Source: Aplectana chamaeleonis (taxonomy: Eukaryota > Nematoda > Chromadorea > Rhabditida > Cosmocercidae). From it: a stretch of 64,000 nucleotides of DNA. Both the position numbers and the translations under genes were made by a program. The stretch spans positions 1-64,000 of the forward strand of contig JAPDOI010000378.1 of the NCBI GenBank assembly GCA_029168955.1, given 5' to 3'. This document shows positions 21,005-32,665 of the stretch, piece after piece (within the stretch, counting starts at the first letter, position 1; every line of letters starts with the position of its first letter). A model generated the notes under the pieces. That model saw nothing but the letters and a program-made list of their open reading frames with translations. It made no database searches and had not been told where the DNA came from.

Positions 21005-22463
21005 AACCCTCTTCGACGGATGGCGCAATAATATGTCATCAATCAAATATAGTTGCGCTCAGAGCACTTTTCTAATCGATTTTAAATGAATGCCTCGTAG
21101 CATCCGGGACGCTCTAATAATCGATTTCACTAACACTGTAACTGTAATTGGCCCTTCGATACAGGAAAATCCAGCATTAGTGTTTCCTCAAATTCTCGCG
21201 ATCTCAATTTTCACATTGCATAACTTTTGGTTTTCTCACATGGCTTTCAAAATCGCACCACACGAAACGCTCATTCATTCCACCTTGCTCTACTTATCAC
21301 TGATCAAAATACACTAGGTTTCAGAGCGGTACCTTCTGCCCTCATAAGAGCGAAGTTCCGCTCCGCTGTTGCAGCACGCAAACATGTTGGAAACACAATT
21401 TCCCGGCACTGTTACAATTATCATCGCAACAGTGTCCTCGCGCGCTTTCTGACCAATTCCTACGAGCGAAGCTGTATGTACATACTACGAGTTGCGCAAT
21501 AAGTTTAGTCTGATGAATGGACGGGGCTGCGACGGTACATAGATCACCCCGCGCAAATCGAAACCCCATTTTCCAGCGAGGCCGCCAACCCCGCACGGCC
21601 AGCCGCCTGGTCCATGCGCCAGACTATATCGAAAACGGAAACCATACGTACAGTCGGCGCGGATCGCACTGACTGTTTTGGTTCTCTCTCGACGATGTAG
21701 TTTGCGTCAATGCGAACAACGTTGTCAACTGGGAACCAAAGCAATCAGGGCAACACGTGTCGACTGTTCACACTTCTTCAATCTACTTCAAATTTTCCAT
21801 CTACTCGTTGGCATGGCTTTCAAAGTTTCGTCGTATATTTCTACGGTTGCTAATCGTCTTCTTCGATTGTGAGTGAAAATCAAAGAGAATATGTTCAAAA
21901 CGAAAAAAACTTCTGCTCACATTAGAGTGGAATTCCGCTGTTGGCCACCGTGGCTGCAGCACAGAACTCGAAGATAATCGTGCTGGGATGAAGATTAATC
22001 GTATCTGTACCCCGTGGTCTCAGTACCATCATCTAAGAGCCGCTCGCTGCAGAAGCTGACTGGAATTTCACTGCGACATTGGGCCGGATTCACCAACTGA
22101 AGATTGGGTTTGAGTTGACCCACGATAAGCCTAATTCAAATGTTTAATCGAATAATATTCTTGGAATATTGAGTATATTTGAATGATCCCTTTGTTTCGA
22201 GGACCTAATATCGAATAGTACTCCAAAGGCACCATTTTCCCGTTACGAATATTGAATAGTATTCGAAAGATGCGATTTACAGGCTTGCGAACTCGTATAG
22301 GTAATCGAATTTTCAAATTATTTGATTCGAAACTATTCGAATGTCTCTTAATTTTTTTGCGCACCTTTGAGCAGCTGGCATTTCGGTAATCTCGACCGTA
22401 ATGTAAGAACGAAACCGCCAGGAGCTGGACACAGTTCTATACATAGTACAGTTCACCTTCAGA
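21005..22463. other. No gene recognised
   Basis: It contains ATTCGAATA-type degenerate repeats at about 22130-22340 and an isolated GAAGTTCCGCTCCGCTGTTG near 21351 that resembles the arm of the element at 60232-60337. Confidence 0.5.
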
Positions 22464-22658
22464 CAATGCCGTTCAGTCCGCAAAGTGCACGCTGGTTGCG
22501 AAAGCGTGCTGCGGCGCGGTTGCGAGTCCTCAAACAGGGATGGGGTGACACCGGGCAGTTTCGCCTTTGGTGCTCGGGTGATTCCACATCCCTGTCTGAG
22601 GCTACTCGCAACGGCGCCGCAGCACGCAACCCGCGACTTTGCGGACTGAACGGCATTG
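22464..22658. mobile_element. Long hairpin TIR element, about 195 bp
   Basis: The arms are about 90 bp each. CAATGCCGTTCAGTCCGCAA at 22464 is mirrored by TTGCGGACTGAACGGCATTG at 22639. The arms stay complementary through GCAGCACG and CAGGGATG. It has no coding role and could fold almost end to end. Confidence 0.85.
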
Positions 22659-23419
22659 CGGAGATGCATTGTACACTCTGCACTCCGGTTACGACGATGT
22701 TTTTTCAAGTTCAAGTTCAATATTCCTGAAACCTGGGCATGCGTTAGCGTTTTTACTCTCGGTTTCTGTGGTTCTCATCTTCGAACTATGTGTTTATGAA
22801 TAATTTGAAGCCAAGATTGAGAACTATGCAGCAATGCTGAAAAAAATTGTTGCTACAAAATGATGACCTAATGACACATAAGAAAAGTTTTAGTACGCAA
22901 TATCGTGGTTCACCTAGAGTGCCAATGGAAATGAATGCGACAATTTGTAATTGCCTTCTCCACTATTGCACTCCAGCTATTTCCATCGTGTTCCATGATT
23001 ATAACAGACATAAAACGTATGAATTACAGAAATGATCGAGAGCAAATTTGAGGAGTAAAACGTGAGGCAAGATGCTTGGGCTTGTGCAGAACTCTGTGAA
23101 ACAGAGCTCGAAGCTTGGCAAGATTAGCGCACTAGATGGAAAAAGTCAGTAGTAAATGGCATAAAATCGATGGCTAGAATGCAACAAAGTGCGGCAGAAA
23201 CGAAGCAGCTCGCATAGCTCTACGTGAGGGGCAAGAGGCGTCACAGTTACTTATTTGATATCGGAATACAAATGAGAGAGTTGCAAAGAATTGTTGCAAG
23301 CTTAGTTGTAAGGCTTCGATAGTAATATTTTATTCAACAACGTGTGAAAGTGACGGAACACCACAATTACGTAGGATCCAGTCTTTCGTGTGTTTTTTTT
23401 TTGCTTCGTTCACAAAGAT

Positions 23420-23906
23420 GTACAATACCGCCGCTATCCAAGGGAAACAATGGACGAAATGGGCAAAGTGGGCAACTAAAGCGTCTTTCGGCCACAACTC
23501 GCCTCAAAGTGCTCCGTTTTCAATTTCGAAAACGCCGAAATGTACGGCATGTCGTGATCTAGTCATACATGCAAAAATATTTATCGAAATTCGGGAGCAA
23601 CATTATCTTTTAAGGTGAAATACATTTTCATTTTTACCATGCTAGGGATCGCGTACGGATGTTTCTGATCGAATGGGCTCGTTACCTTGTGATAACATTA
23701 TCAAATTCAAAACAGACTGCACCTTGAAAAAGCGTTTTTATAGAAAGTTCCCGATTTTATCTCATATAGTTAGACAGATTGTGGCACGATGGACATTCTG
23801 GTTCTTTCGAAATTGAAAATGGAACAGTTTGAGGCGAGTTGTGGTCGAAAGACGTTTTAGTTGCCCACTTTGCCCATTTTTCACTTGGATAGCGGCGGTA
23901 TTGTAC
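23420..23906. mobile_element. TIR element, about 487 bp
   Basis: GTACAATACCGCCGCTATCC at 23420 is answered by GGATAGCGGCGGTATTGTAC ending at 23906. The inverted arms extend about 120 bp and include GGGCAAAGTGGGCAACTAAA. It encodes no protein. Confidence 0.9.
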
Positions 23907-24012
23907 CATATGTACTTAATTAAGAAATGTTGATCAGTCCTTGCACCACAGCAAGTCGGTCACTCTAAATTTTTACCCATTAGGAATAATATCTTGTGGC
24001 GAATCAGGATCG

Positions 24013-24492
24013 TTAAAGTCATAGAGCACACAGAAAATTATTTTTCAGATTTCATGCTGATCTTGGAAAGAGTCACACGCTGATCACAGTGGTATCTCTA
24101 ATATTGTCCAGGACCCCCTATTCACAAAGTTATGGCTCCTTAAAGATGCCTATATTTTGAGGGTGAAAATTTGGTGGGCTAATTGTCTCAGGCCTGTATT
24201 TCTCTTCATTCGCAATCGTTGCGCGAGAGCCAGCCAGGATAAGGAGAGAGTCTGGCAATGGTCTGAAGAACGACGTTTTGTTGAAAATTTATTCATGCGT
24301 CGAGCCGCTATCGAGTTTGAAAATGTGGTAGGGGCGGGCCTGTGGTGGTGAGCGAGGGGGGGTCGGGCCTGTGGTGGTCGCTTATATCTCGCTAAATTGG
24401 AGGAATTGAGATCTCGTACTTGGCAGGTGTTATATAGAAGGGGTCTACTTCACAATCAAGTAAAAATAACAAAATTCATTTCTGAAGGTGTA
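24013..24492 (+). mobile_element. Half-element related to the 47689-48506 foldback
   Basis: It starts near TTAAAGTCATAGAGCACAC and follows the left arm of the 47.7-kb element through GATCACAGTGGTATCTCT, CAGGCCTGTATTTCTCTTCA and GTGGTGGTCGCTTATATCTC. It stops near 24492 without the inverted right arm, so it is truncated. Confidence 0.7.
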
Positions 24493-26434
24493 GAGTCGAC
24501 TTGGGTACGATCGACTGATTTCGTACGGTGACGTCTCGCTTTCCTCTTTTGTTTCTCCTGAAAAGCAATATGTCGCCGAGGTGAGTCAACACATTCAAGC
24601 AAGTTCGATCCAACTTACCCTGCAGAAACTAATCCTTGTGAGGTCTGCCAATGATCCCCTAGTGTAGCGCATCTACAGGTTCAGTTGAAGAGCGGGACAT
24701 CTCCGCTGATGTCTGTAATATACGAGTCGCATGCAGCTCTGGATGTGGACTGCGGTGAACAACACCGCGCCCCTTCCTACCTTCCCCTTTAATCACACAC
24801 GACTTCTTCAGATCTACTTATAGGGTGATCTTAACCTGTTTAAAATTTCAAGATAGACTACGCCCCACTCGAAAAAGCGAACATACATACACTGCAAATA
24901 TTTATATAATATCAGATTTTTGTTGCTACTTTGTAGGTAAATACGATTTGAAACGAGCACACCTTGCAGACCGTGCAGCTACTGCAACTGTCTACGAAAT
25001 TTCTCTGGAATGACTTCTTAATCCTACAGCTCCTGACCTCCACAGTTTGGACACCAATTCTTCTTCAGTTTTCCCTAGAATGGAATGCTGCCTCGGCTCG
25101 ATGAAGGGCTTAGCACTCTCGCTCACACTAGGGTGTCCAAAACCTCGAGCGATTCTCCAAAGGTGGATTTTTTCCTGTTGGCTTCAACCACTATTTGATT
25201 GGACGTGAATCGAGTTTCCCTGCTAGCGGCGAGTTCCTAGGCTGAATTTTTTCAGGACTTAGATGAAATAATAGAGGAGGTATTGGAGAAGGGAGTTGCT
25301 TGAGTTGCTCCTCGTTCGACCTTTTATGGAATCTCTCGAATATCACTGGCATTTAGAGCAAACGTGGGAAAGTCGCTCTTCCCGTGCGGGACCTGAAGCG
25401 ATTGCGTTCTGATTTTTGATCACGATTCAAGAACTATATCGTGTAGTGCTTCGATATATAGGCTATCAGAAGTAACCACGTATCTTGCAGATACAAGACG
25501 AATTCGGCCGTTCACAGTAAGGAACAACAAGAGCTTCGTCACTCAATTTCGGGACTCAGTTTGGGCGCTAGGTTGGGAAATTTGCTAAGGTGTTTGTCGA
25601 CGCTTCCTTCGTATATTCCTGTAACTTTCACTACATCTTTCAATTTCTTAATTTTCATACTATTCTAGGATTCATGAAAATTCTTACACAATTGCTATAA
25701 CCATATCTGAACTGCTTGAAATTTTTTTTCGTACGAATCTTCAGAGTTTGGGATGCTTTTCTTGTTCACGTCTTGTAGATATGATAGCGACAAAGTGCTG
25801 GAGAGGATTAGGTGTTGGTACACCCCAGGCTCTTATTGCCGGAACCATCAGATTGCATCCTGTGATGTCGAAGTCCGCAACCCCACGATGCTTGTATCTC
25901 CAGAGTCAGTCCAATTGGACGGGTGTTGTCATAACTGAGAATCCTTCCTACAGCACCTCTTTAATTTATAGCTTTATTTTTGCCGATGCTTTTATTGTTT
26001 CCATCTTCAGGTATTTAGGGGAGACAGATGCCGTTTCTGTCATTGTTCTCTTCTGCCCGCAGCTTTAAGGATTTTACATCTCCTTCCTGCAATCCAGGCC
26101 TTAGCCTGTAGCTTCGGCGGATGCGGGAATTCCGAATAATTCACTTCTGAATGTCTTGATATAACATTTGCACTTACCCAAGATCCTTATAGCTTCCAAT
26201 CAGGGGTGTGTATTTACCGTTTACCCGAATTTACCGGTGTTTTTCGGTAAACTTTCATTTACCGATTTACCGACATAATCTTGAATCCATACATCTCGAT
26301 TTGAGAAATAGATGAATCCATACAACTAATAGAATAGAGGAAAAGAGCGAAATTGACGAATTTCTATCGATTTCGTCAGCTTTGTAGGGACTTCGTTGCA
26401 GATTGGGAATGGAACGAGAGCCGTATTGGAATTA
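24493..26434. other. No gene recognised; possible eroded coding sequence
   Basis: Two overlapping plus frames at 25748-26068 (106 and 61 codons) are richer in codon-like order than their surroundings but match nothing I know. Short TTTACCG-type repeats lie at 26215-26275, with relatives near 43378-43420. This may be a very old element; I cannot assign it. Confidence 0.35.
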
Positions 26435-28060
26435 GATTGCTGTTGCTTTGAAGGAGTCTGCAAGCAGGTATGACCATAGAAAGCTTTAACGGACACTCAA
26501 GCGGCTTGAAGGAAGAACGACACCCATTAGCTATAGTATCAGGAATACAGACCGGCCATTTGTGCGCTCTGTGGACGAGCGCATCCATCGATGGAGACAG
26601 TTCTTTAGTGAACAATACAGTCATGAAGCGCCACAGGGGCTGCCTGTCGAACTACGGCCAGTTGAAGCTCCTGGAGATTCAGTTCTCATCTCAGGATGCA
26701 CCGCGGATGAAGTAACGGCAGCGAGAAAGTCATTGAAAAACGGCAGAGTGTCGACAGGGGACAAAATCACTGCTGGGGTCATACAAGCTGGCGGAGACGT
26801 CCTGCCGCGTCAACTTCATCCACTAATTATTTTCATCTGGCACTGTACCAGGTAGCTGGAAACGTGCCACAGTCGTATTCGTCGACAACAAGGGTGGCAC
26901 CAAGAACTGTCAAAATTACCGAGGAATCAGTATGTTGTGATTCGTTGGCAACGTGCTTATGAGTGTTATTCAGAACAGACTACAGCGTCATTGTGAGCAA
27001 ACCGGTCACAGGCGGGATTCCGGCCAGGGAGAAGCTGCAGTGATTAGATCTTCGCACATCGACAGCTCATGGAAGAAAGAATTCGCTATGGGAGGCGTGT
27101 CGTTATCACATTTATACACTCGAAATCTGCATTCGATTGTATTCACTATCCGGCGTTGTGGAAAGCACTTGAAAGCGAGCACATACCGAAGACGATAGTC
27201 GAGCTCCTTCAGGAAACGTAGGAAAGATTCGTTTCATACCCGTTGGGGACAAGTTTTCCGAGGAGTTTACGGTTAATACTGGAGTTCACCAAGGCGATGT
27301 GGTTTCGTACAATACTTTTGCAGACTCTATTATGAGGAAGGTCTTTGAAAGCAGGAGAGGCGTTCAAAATGGAAGTAATGATTACGTCACAGATTTTGTG
27401 CTCGCTGATGACAGCGCAGTGTTCACGTATACCGATGCGTACACAAGGTCTGCGATAAGTTATGTGGCTCAGATTGCAAGCTCCTACGACTTAAGAATTA
27501 ACAAGGAGAATACCAAGGTCATGACATCGGATGGGTAGCCTGCATCTGTGCACTTCGAAGGACCAGAACGTCAGCAGGTCTAGAAATTCAAATACCTTGG
27601 GTCAGTTGTGCAAGAACGAAAAGTTGCGGCCACGGCAAAGGTGTGCAGCATAATCGTGCAAGCGTCTATTGCGTTTGCGTCGCTTGTTTGGTACCTGTGG
27701 AGGAAAAACAACGTTTCACTGAAGGCTAAAGTGCAATTGTTCCGAACGCTGATACTTCCCATACAACTGTACGGCTCGGAAACATAGACTCTGCAGTATT
27801 CAGACCTCGTCAGGCTAGAAGTCTTCCAGATGTGATGTTTGCGCCAGATCTTTGGGACTTCATGACCGTGTCTGCAACGACGATATAAGGAAGAGCTGTA
27901 TGGATCAACCGACGATCGAAGAACAGCTGCAGACAATAAGAATGCGATGGTTCGGGCATGTTCGCAGGAAGAACGCTACCCGTCTCCCGTACAGCATGCT
28001 GGGGCGAAAGCGCCCACCATCGTGGAAAATCAAAAGAGCGGCCACGAAGAAGACATGGCC

Positions 28061-28549
28061 TAAAGGTAGTGTTCACGATGAAAATCGTTTTTCTGTTTTT
28101 TCGCCTATCTTGAAAACGGCCCCATGCTGATTCCAATGGTGTCTCTGAAATCATACAAGACCTTCTGTGAGCGCAGGTATGGTCCCTCAAAGATTGAGCT
28201 ATGGAAACATGGTGGACGAGTTGTCCGAGGCTTGTAACTTCCGTCTTTTGCAGCCGATGTATGCGAGCTGACCTGAGTAAAGAGAGAAGCTGAGAATGAA
28301 GGGAAGAACGGGACTAATGATTGAAAATCATCGCTCATCTCACGATCTCGAGCATTCATTTGTTCACGTCGGTGGGCGTGTGATGCGCTTTTGGGGTTTT
28401 GAATGCGCTCGAAGTTGCAACTTCGGGCTCTTTTGGGGCTCTTCCTGGCTCGTTTTCATGCGTTCTTTTGACGTTAACGTTACAAAGTATCCACTTACCA
28501 TTCCTAGTGGAAACTGAAACACACTTTTTATCGTGAACACTGCCTTCAA
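28061..28549 (+). mobile_element. TIR element family A, copy A3
   Basis: It begins TAAAGGTAGTGTTCACGATG and ends TATCGTGAACACTGCCTTCA. The left half matches A1 (GTTGTCCGAGGCTTGTAAC). The right half is the second version, with GTTCACGTCGGTGGGCGTG. It interrupts the LINE reading frame and abuts copy A4. Confidence 0.85.
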
Positions 28550-29031
28550 AGGCACAGTCCAAGTTCAGGGGCGAAATCTGAGATTTCCACATAATTGTCA
28601 AGTAAACCCACCCTATATAGCACCTGTCAAATGCGAGCTCTCAATTCTCCCGAATATGCGAGATACGCGAGGAGGCCACCCTGGGGCGCCCTTATGGGGA
28701 AGCCACTTTGGCACGCCCCTTTTCCAATCTTTCGAGCTCAACAGTGAAGAGGTGAGCGATGGATTACGATCAATAGCCCCGTTCTTCCCGTCATTCTCAA
28801 CTTCTCTCTTTGTTCAGAAAGGCTCGCACACATCTGTTGCAGACGACGGAAGTTGCAAGCATCGGACAACTCGTCCAGAATGCTTCCGTAGCTCAATTTT
28901 CGAAGGGCTATAACTCCGTTTCTAGGGGGATTTGTACGATTTCAGAGACATAATTGGAATCAGCGTGAAACCGTTTTCGAGATAGACAAGGAAACGGAGA
29001 AGCGATGCTGAGGTTGGACAGTGTCTTTAAG
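28546..29031 (-). mobile_element. TIR element family A, copy A4 (reverse)
   Basis: Reverse orientation. The right side carries the inverted left-half signature (CTTCCGTAGCTCAATTTT and GACAGTGTCTTTAA). The left side from CAAAGGCACAGTCC has a third version of the other half. It joins A3 end to end inside the LINE. Confidence 0.8.
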
Positions 29032-29134
29032 CTCATAGAGGAGGATCTGAAGACCTCAGCGGTGCAGCGTTTTTAACGCTAAACTTATTGCTGCAAACCG
29101 TACTTATTGGAAGCGTATCGTTCGGGTAGCATGA

Positions 29135-29769
29135 GCTCCTAGGGCACCTTCAGCAGCGTATTGGTTGAGAGGTAATCCCGCCTCACCACATGCCAGCTAG
29201 CGGGTTGAGTGAGGTAGTGAGTGGAACAACTCCTGTTTCAACCGGCAGACATGGATTGGTCCGCTCTCCTGGGCACACTTGAATCGCTAACATCTGCGAT
29301 CACAAGGAAACGGCAGTAATCGAGAGGAAAAAGCCTCATGGTACGTTTCTTGGTCCATTTTGTTCGAAGCAAATGCAGTGCCGACCTTACCACAACCACT
29401 GCTGGAGACGGTCTACTTCATCACGCTGCCTTCTCCGGAACATCGTCGGCTGACATAGGCCGGCTCCATGCTTAGATCCTTCCAGTAATGTCTTGAGCCA
29501 TCGAGACTATCCTGGTTTGACTTCTTCTCGTCGGAAAACATAACCTAGAATGTCAGTCCGTAATCAGAGCCTTTAAAAGCAGAACGCCCTGATTGAATGA
29601 CTCTTTCCCGTTTTGTATTCCTGTAAGATCGAGCAAATGCAAGACTAGCAATGCAAGCAACGAGATTCCTTCCTAACAGATCTCACAATGTTGCTTCAAC
29701 GGTGGATGGATGGTGGATCCCAAGAAATTTACGGCCGTCTCAGAGATTTTGAATCAAGTTAAATGTCCC
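29135..29769. other. Possible LINE 3' tail, then no gene seen
   Basis: The first ~100 bases after the LINE stop could be its 3' untranslated region. The 3' edge is not marked by a clear simple-repeat tail. The rest shows nothing I can support. Confidence 0.4.
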
Positions 29770-30090
29770 TTTAAAGTAAGTTACTTGAAGTCTTCAAGTA
29801 ACTTACATTTATGTCACAAGTAACTTACTTAATGTCGCAAGTAACATACTTCGTACAAGTCGCAAGTAACTTACTTTTATGTCACAACTAGCTTACTTTT
29901 AGCAGACAAGTAACTTACTTTTAGCATACATGTAACTTACTTCTAGCATACAAGTAACTTACTTCTAGCATACAAGTAACTTACCTTTAGCATACAACTA
30001 ACCTACTTCTAGCATACAAGTAACTTACTTCTAACATACACGTAACTTACCTTTAGCATACAAGTAACTTACCTTTAAGATGCAAAAATG
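29770..30090 (+). repeat. 22-bp minisatellite with AAGTAACTTAC
   Basis: About 13 units. The clearest stretch (about 29920-30080) repeats TAGCATACAAGTAACTTACT plus two bases with a period of 22. Early units are more degenerate (GTCACAAGTAACTTACTT). A short relative is at 37345-37505. Confidence 0.85.
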
Positions 30091-31378
30091 TTACCTCAAG
30101 GCAGCATTTCTTTTACTCCTGACTTGCATGTAGCTTGCTTTAACCTTTTCAACTAAGCTGTTTCTAACCTTTGTCCCTATGTAATTGGTTAATTACATTC
30201 AGGTTTCCAAAAGTTTCCAAGCGAACATGTAACTCAGTCTTAAGTCTGTAATACCTTTCACAGAGTAACAATAACAACCTTGGCGGGAGAGAAATTTATG
30301 TATACAAAGTTGTAAATACACGGAAAACTATTACGCAATAAAATTATATTCAACAGGTATACTATACCAGATTATATACAACGTAATATAGACATACATA
30401 CGGTATTATATACAACACACGACATATATACGGTATTCTATACGAAAAGTTTACACGTAAATAGTAGAAAGAAAACACGTCTTCGTGCTTTTCAACGCCA
30501 TCATTGCTAGAAGAGTTGAATGGGGCTCCGTCAGAACTCCTCAACACAACAATAACAGTATCGGAATCGCTTTGTTAGAAAATGAAATGCTTCAGAGAAG
30601 AAGAGGTCTTAAGGTTTTTTCATATCTCGCTAATTTTTTTCAAAAACAACGACTTCATCCATATCTTCATTATCCAGCGATTTAGGACACGCGATTTCAT
30701 GGTTAGTATACTTGTTGCAAATGGAATTTGTCGAATAATCGACTTTTCGACTATAGTCGGATATCGCACTTTTCCCCACATCCGACTTCTCAAATGTGAA
30801 GTCAATTTTTTATCCAACTGAAACTGTCGCATGGTCACCCGATTAATCGATTCGGAACCCGGGTACGGCGCGCGGTGTGAATGTAAACGCCGGTGGGTCT
30901 GAGCTGCGCAAGGATGGAGGGAGGGGGTATGAGCTCCGAATTGATCAAGCGAGCCATTCTGATTGGAGGTAATACTGTTAGAAGTTCTGTTTTGCAAGGA
31001 ATTCGATTATACCGTCAAATTTAAGTGGAATCTTGTTGTAACTATCTTATCTTAAAGGTTAAAATTATAATAAGGCTTTTCTATGGTTGAATATGAATTT
31101 AATAACAAAAAAAACAGATCAAACTTTTTGGAGGTGGTCTGACAAATTCGCCAGAAAAGTGACCAATCAACGCTTCTGGGGGGTCTGAGAAAATTACCCG
31201 TTTTCTGGGGGGGGAGGGTCTGAGAAAATCACCCGTTTTGTTCCTTGAAGGGGGGGGGGCTGAGTACAGTTGACCTTGTCCACACCCCGTGCTGTACCCT
31301 GTTCGGAACGCAAAAACAGAATGAAGAAATTAACCTCTGGGAAAAATAGTCGATAATTGACAGAATAAGTACCATCAG
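30091..31378. other. No gene recognised
   Basis: It contains AT-rich short repeats at 30355-30445 (CGGTATT, TATAC). Two ~45-bp direct repeats at 31135-31240 include GGTCTGAGAAAAT and ACCCGTTTT, and there are G-runs near 31205 and 31250. No coding signal. Confidence 0.5.
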
Positions 31379-31665
31379 GGGTATGGTATACTTTGCCGCT
31401 GTCATGAGCGATGCAATCTAGCACAACTCGCGGACGGGACCCGCATCGAAGCAGCGGGATCGACCGTCGCTGAAACACTTATGGCGCGTCTGTCTCAGTG
31501 ACGTGTCGCAGAGTGCTGACATACTGCGAATGTGCCAAGAAGCCTGTCGCTGCCACTGTCGCTATGCAGCGCAGCGACAGCGGAAGCTCCGCGACAGGCG
31601 GTCGATGTCGCTGTGCAGAGCGATGCGACCGTGTGTCACAAAAGTATACCATACATCTAAGATAA
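31379..31665. mobile_element. Hairpin TIR element, about 287 bp, copy 1
   Basis: The ends are GGTATGGTATACTTTGCCGC at 31379 and CACAAAAGTATACCATAC finishing at 31655 or just beyond. The interior is GC-rich and partly self-complementary (CAGCGACAGCGG, TCCGCGACAGGCGG). It is non-coding. A second copy is at 40826-41050. Confidence 0.85.
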
Positions 31666-31854
31666 TGCACTGTCTAATAGTAGGATACATAATAATGGAG
31701 TTGCTGCCCCAAAGTCGTTTGATTGTGAAGATCTTTCCATAGTAATAAAAGAGAATGGCGTCTATCCGTCTGTCAATTATTGGATGCGCATTCTGTAATT
31801 GCAGACTTTCCTGTTTTATAAGGGTTACGCCCGAAACCATCGAACGGGAATGCA

Positions 31855-32190
31855 GAAGGGGTGTGCAGAACGGCCTAGAATGTGGATGGGCCTTCAGATG
31901 ACGTCAGCAGAACATCGTAGAGAGTGGGTAGGCCTTCAGACTACGTCAGCACGTCGTCGGTGGGACGTCAGATGACGTCGGCAGAACGTCGTGGAATATA
32001 GGCAGGGTTTCATATGACAACAGCAGGGTATCGTAGAAAAGTTAGTAGGCCTCCAGATTACGTCAGCAACAGGTCGTAAATGTGAGTAAACCTTCAGATG
32101 ACGTCTACAGGACGTGGGTGGGGCTTCAGATAACGTCATCGGGACATCGTGGAAATTGGGTGGGGCTTCATGTGGAGCCTGGGCCACGTA
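31855..32190 (+). repeat. About 42-bp minisatellite with GACGTCA boxes
   Basis: About eight units with GCAGAACGTCGTAGA, GTGGGTAGGCCTTCAGA and TGACGTCAG. One unit counted by eye is 42 bp. The box around CGTAGAGAGTGGG resembles the core of the 41-bp macro-repeat minisatellite. Confidence 0.75.
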
Positions 32191-32665
32191 GGTATATTTC
32201 AGTAGCGTTTCATGTAAAGCTTGTGCTGCTTCGCGAAAAGTAAGCAGCGCCCATTGTGGTGCGGGCGCCGGTTTTTCAAAGCCCAGTAGAGCTACTCAAA
32301 AACCGTGCGCCGCGTCGTAGTTAGTGAGTAGCATTTAATGTGAAGCGTGCATCACGTAGTAGAAAGTGATTAGCGCTCCACGTAGAGGCTGTACTGTGTC
32401 GTGAAAAGTGAGTACCGCCAATTGTGGTGGGTGCACCGCTGTGTAAAAAATCAGTGGCGCTTCACGAAAAGCGTGCAGAGCTTTGTAAAAGTAAGAAGCG
32501 CCTCACTCGAAGCGTGCGCCGCGTCGTAATCAGTTAGTAATTGCGTTATAAGGAGTGTGCGCCGCTTTCTAAAAAAAGAGTAGCGCGCGCTACGTTGTAA
32601 AAAGTAAGTAGCGCTTAGTGCGAAGCCGCGTTGTAGGAAGTGTATAGCACTTTATGCGGAATCTC
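32191..32665 (+). repeat. About 42-bp minisatellite with GTAGCGC boxes
   Basis: About eleven degenerate units with GTGCGCCGCGTCGTA, AAAGTGAGTAGCG and CATTTAATGTGAAGCGTG. One unit counted by eye is 42 bp. It directly continues the preceding array and may be a diverged part of it. Confidence 0.75.

Larger units (their letters stand above)
26435..29134 (+). mobile_element. Broken LINE (non-LTR) retrotransposon, 5'-truncated
   Basis: A reverse-transcriptase pseudogene. Readable pieces in order are a linker before the polymerase (SVDERIHRWRQFF, about 26570), NYRGIS at 26914-26931 and the catalytic box at 27401-27412. That box reads LADD where these elements usually have FADD or YADD. Then come YGSET near 27770, a C-terminal segment with QPTIEEQLQ and RWFGHVRRK near 27905-27970, and the tail RTYWKRIVRVA ending at the stop at 29132. 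In-frame stops (for example near 26487, 26938, 27536, 27581 and 27785) and several frameshifts kill it. The endonuclease domain is missing. A pair of TIR elements (28061-29031) lies inside the last coding part. It is likely of the RTE or a nearby clade, inferred from memory of nematode elements. Confidence 0.9.
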
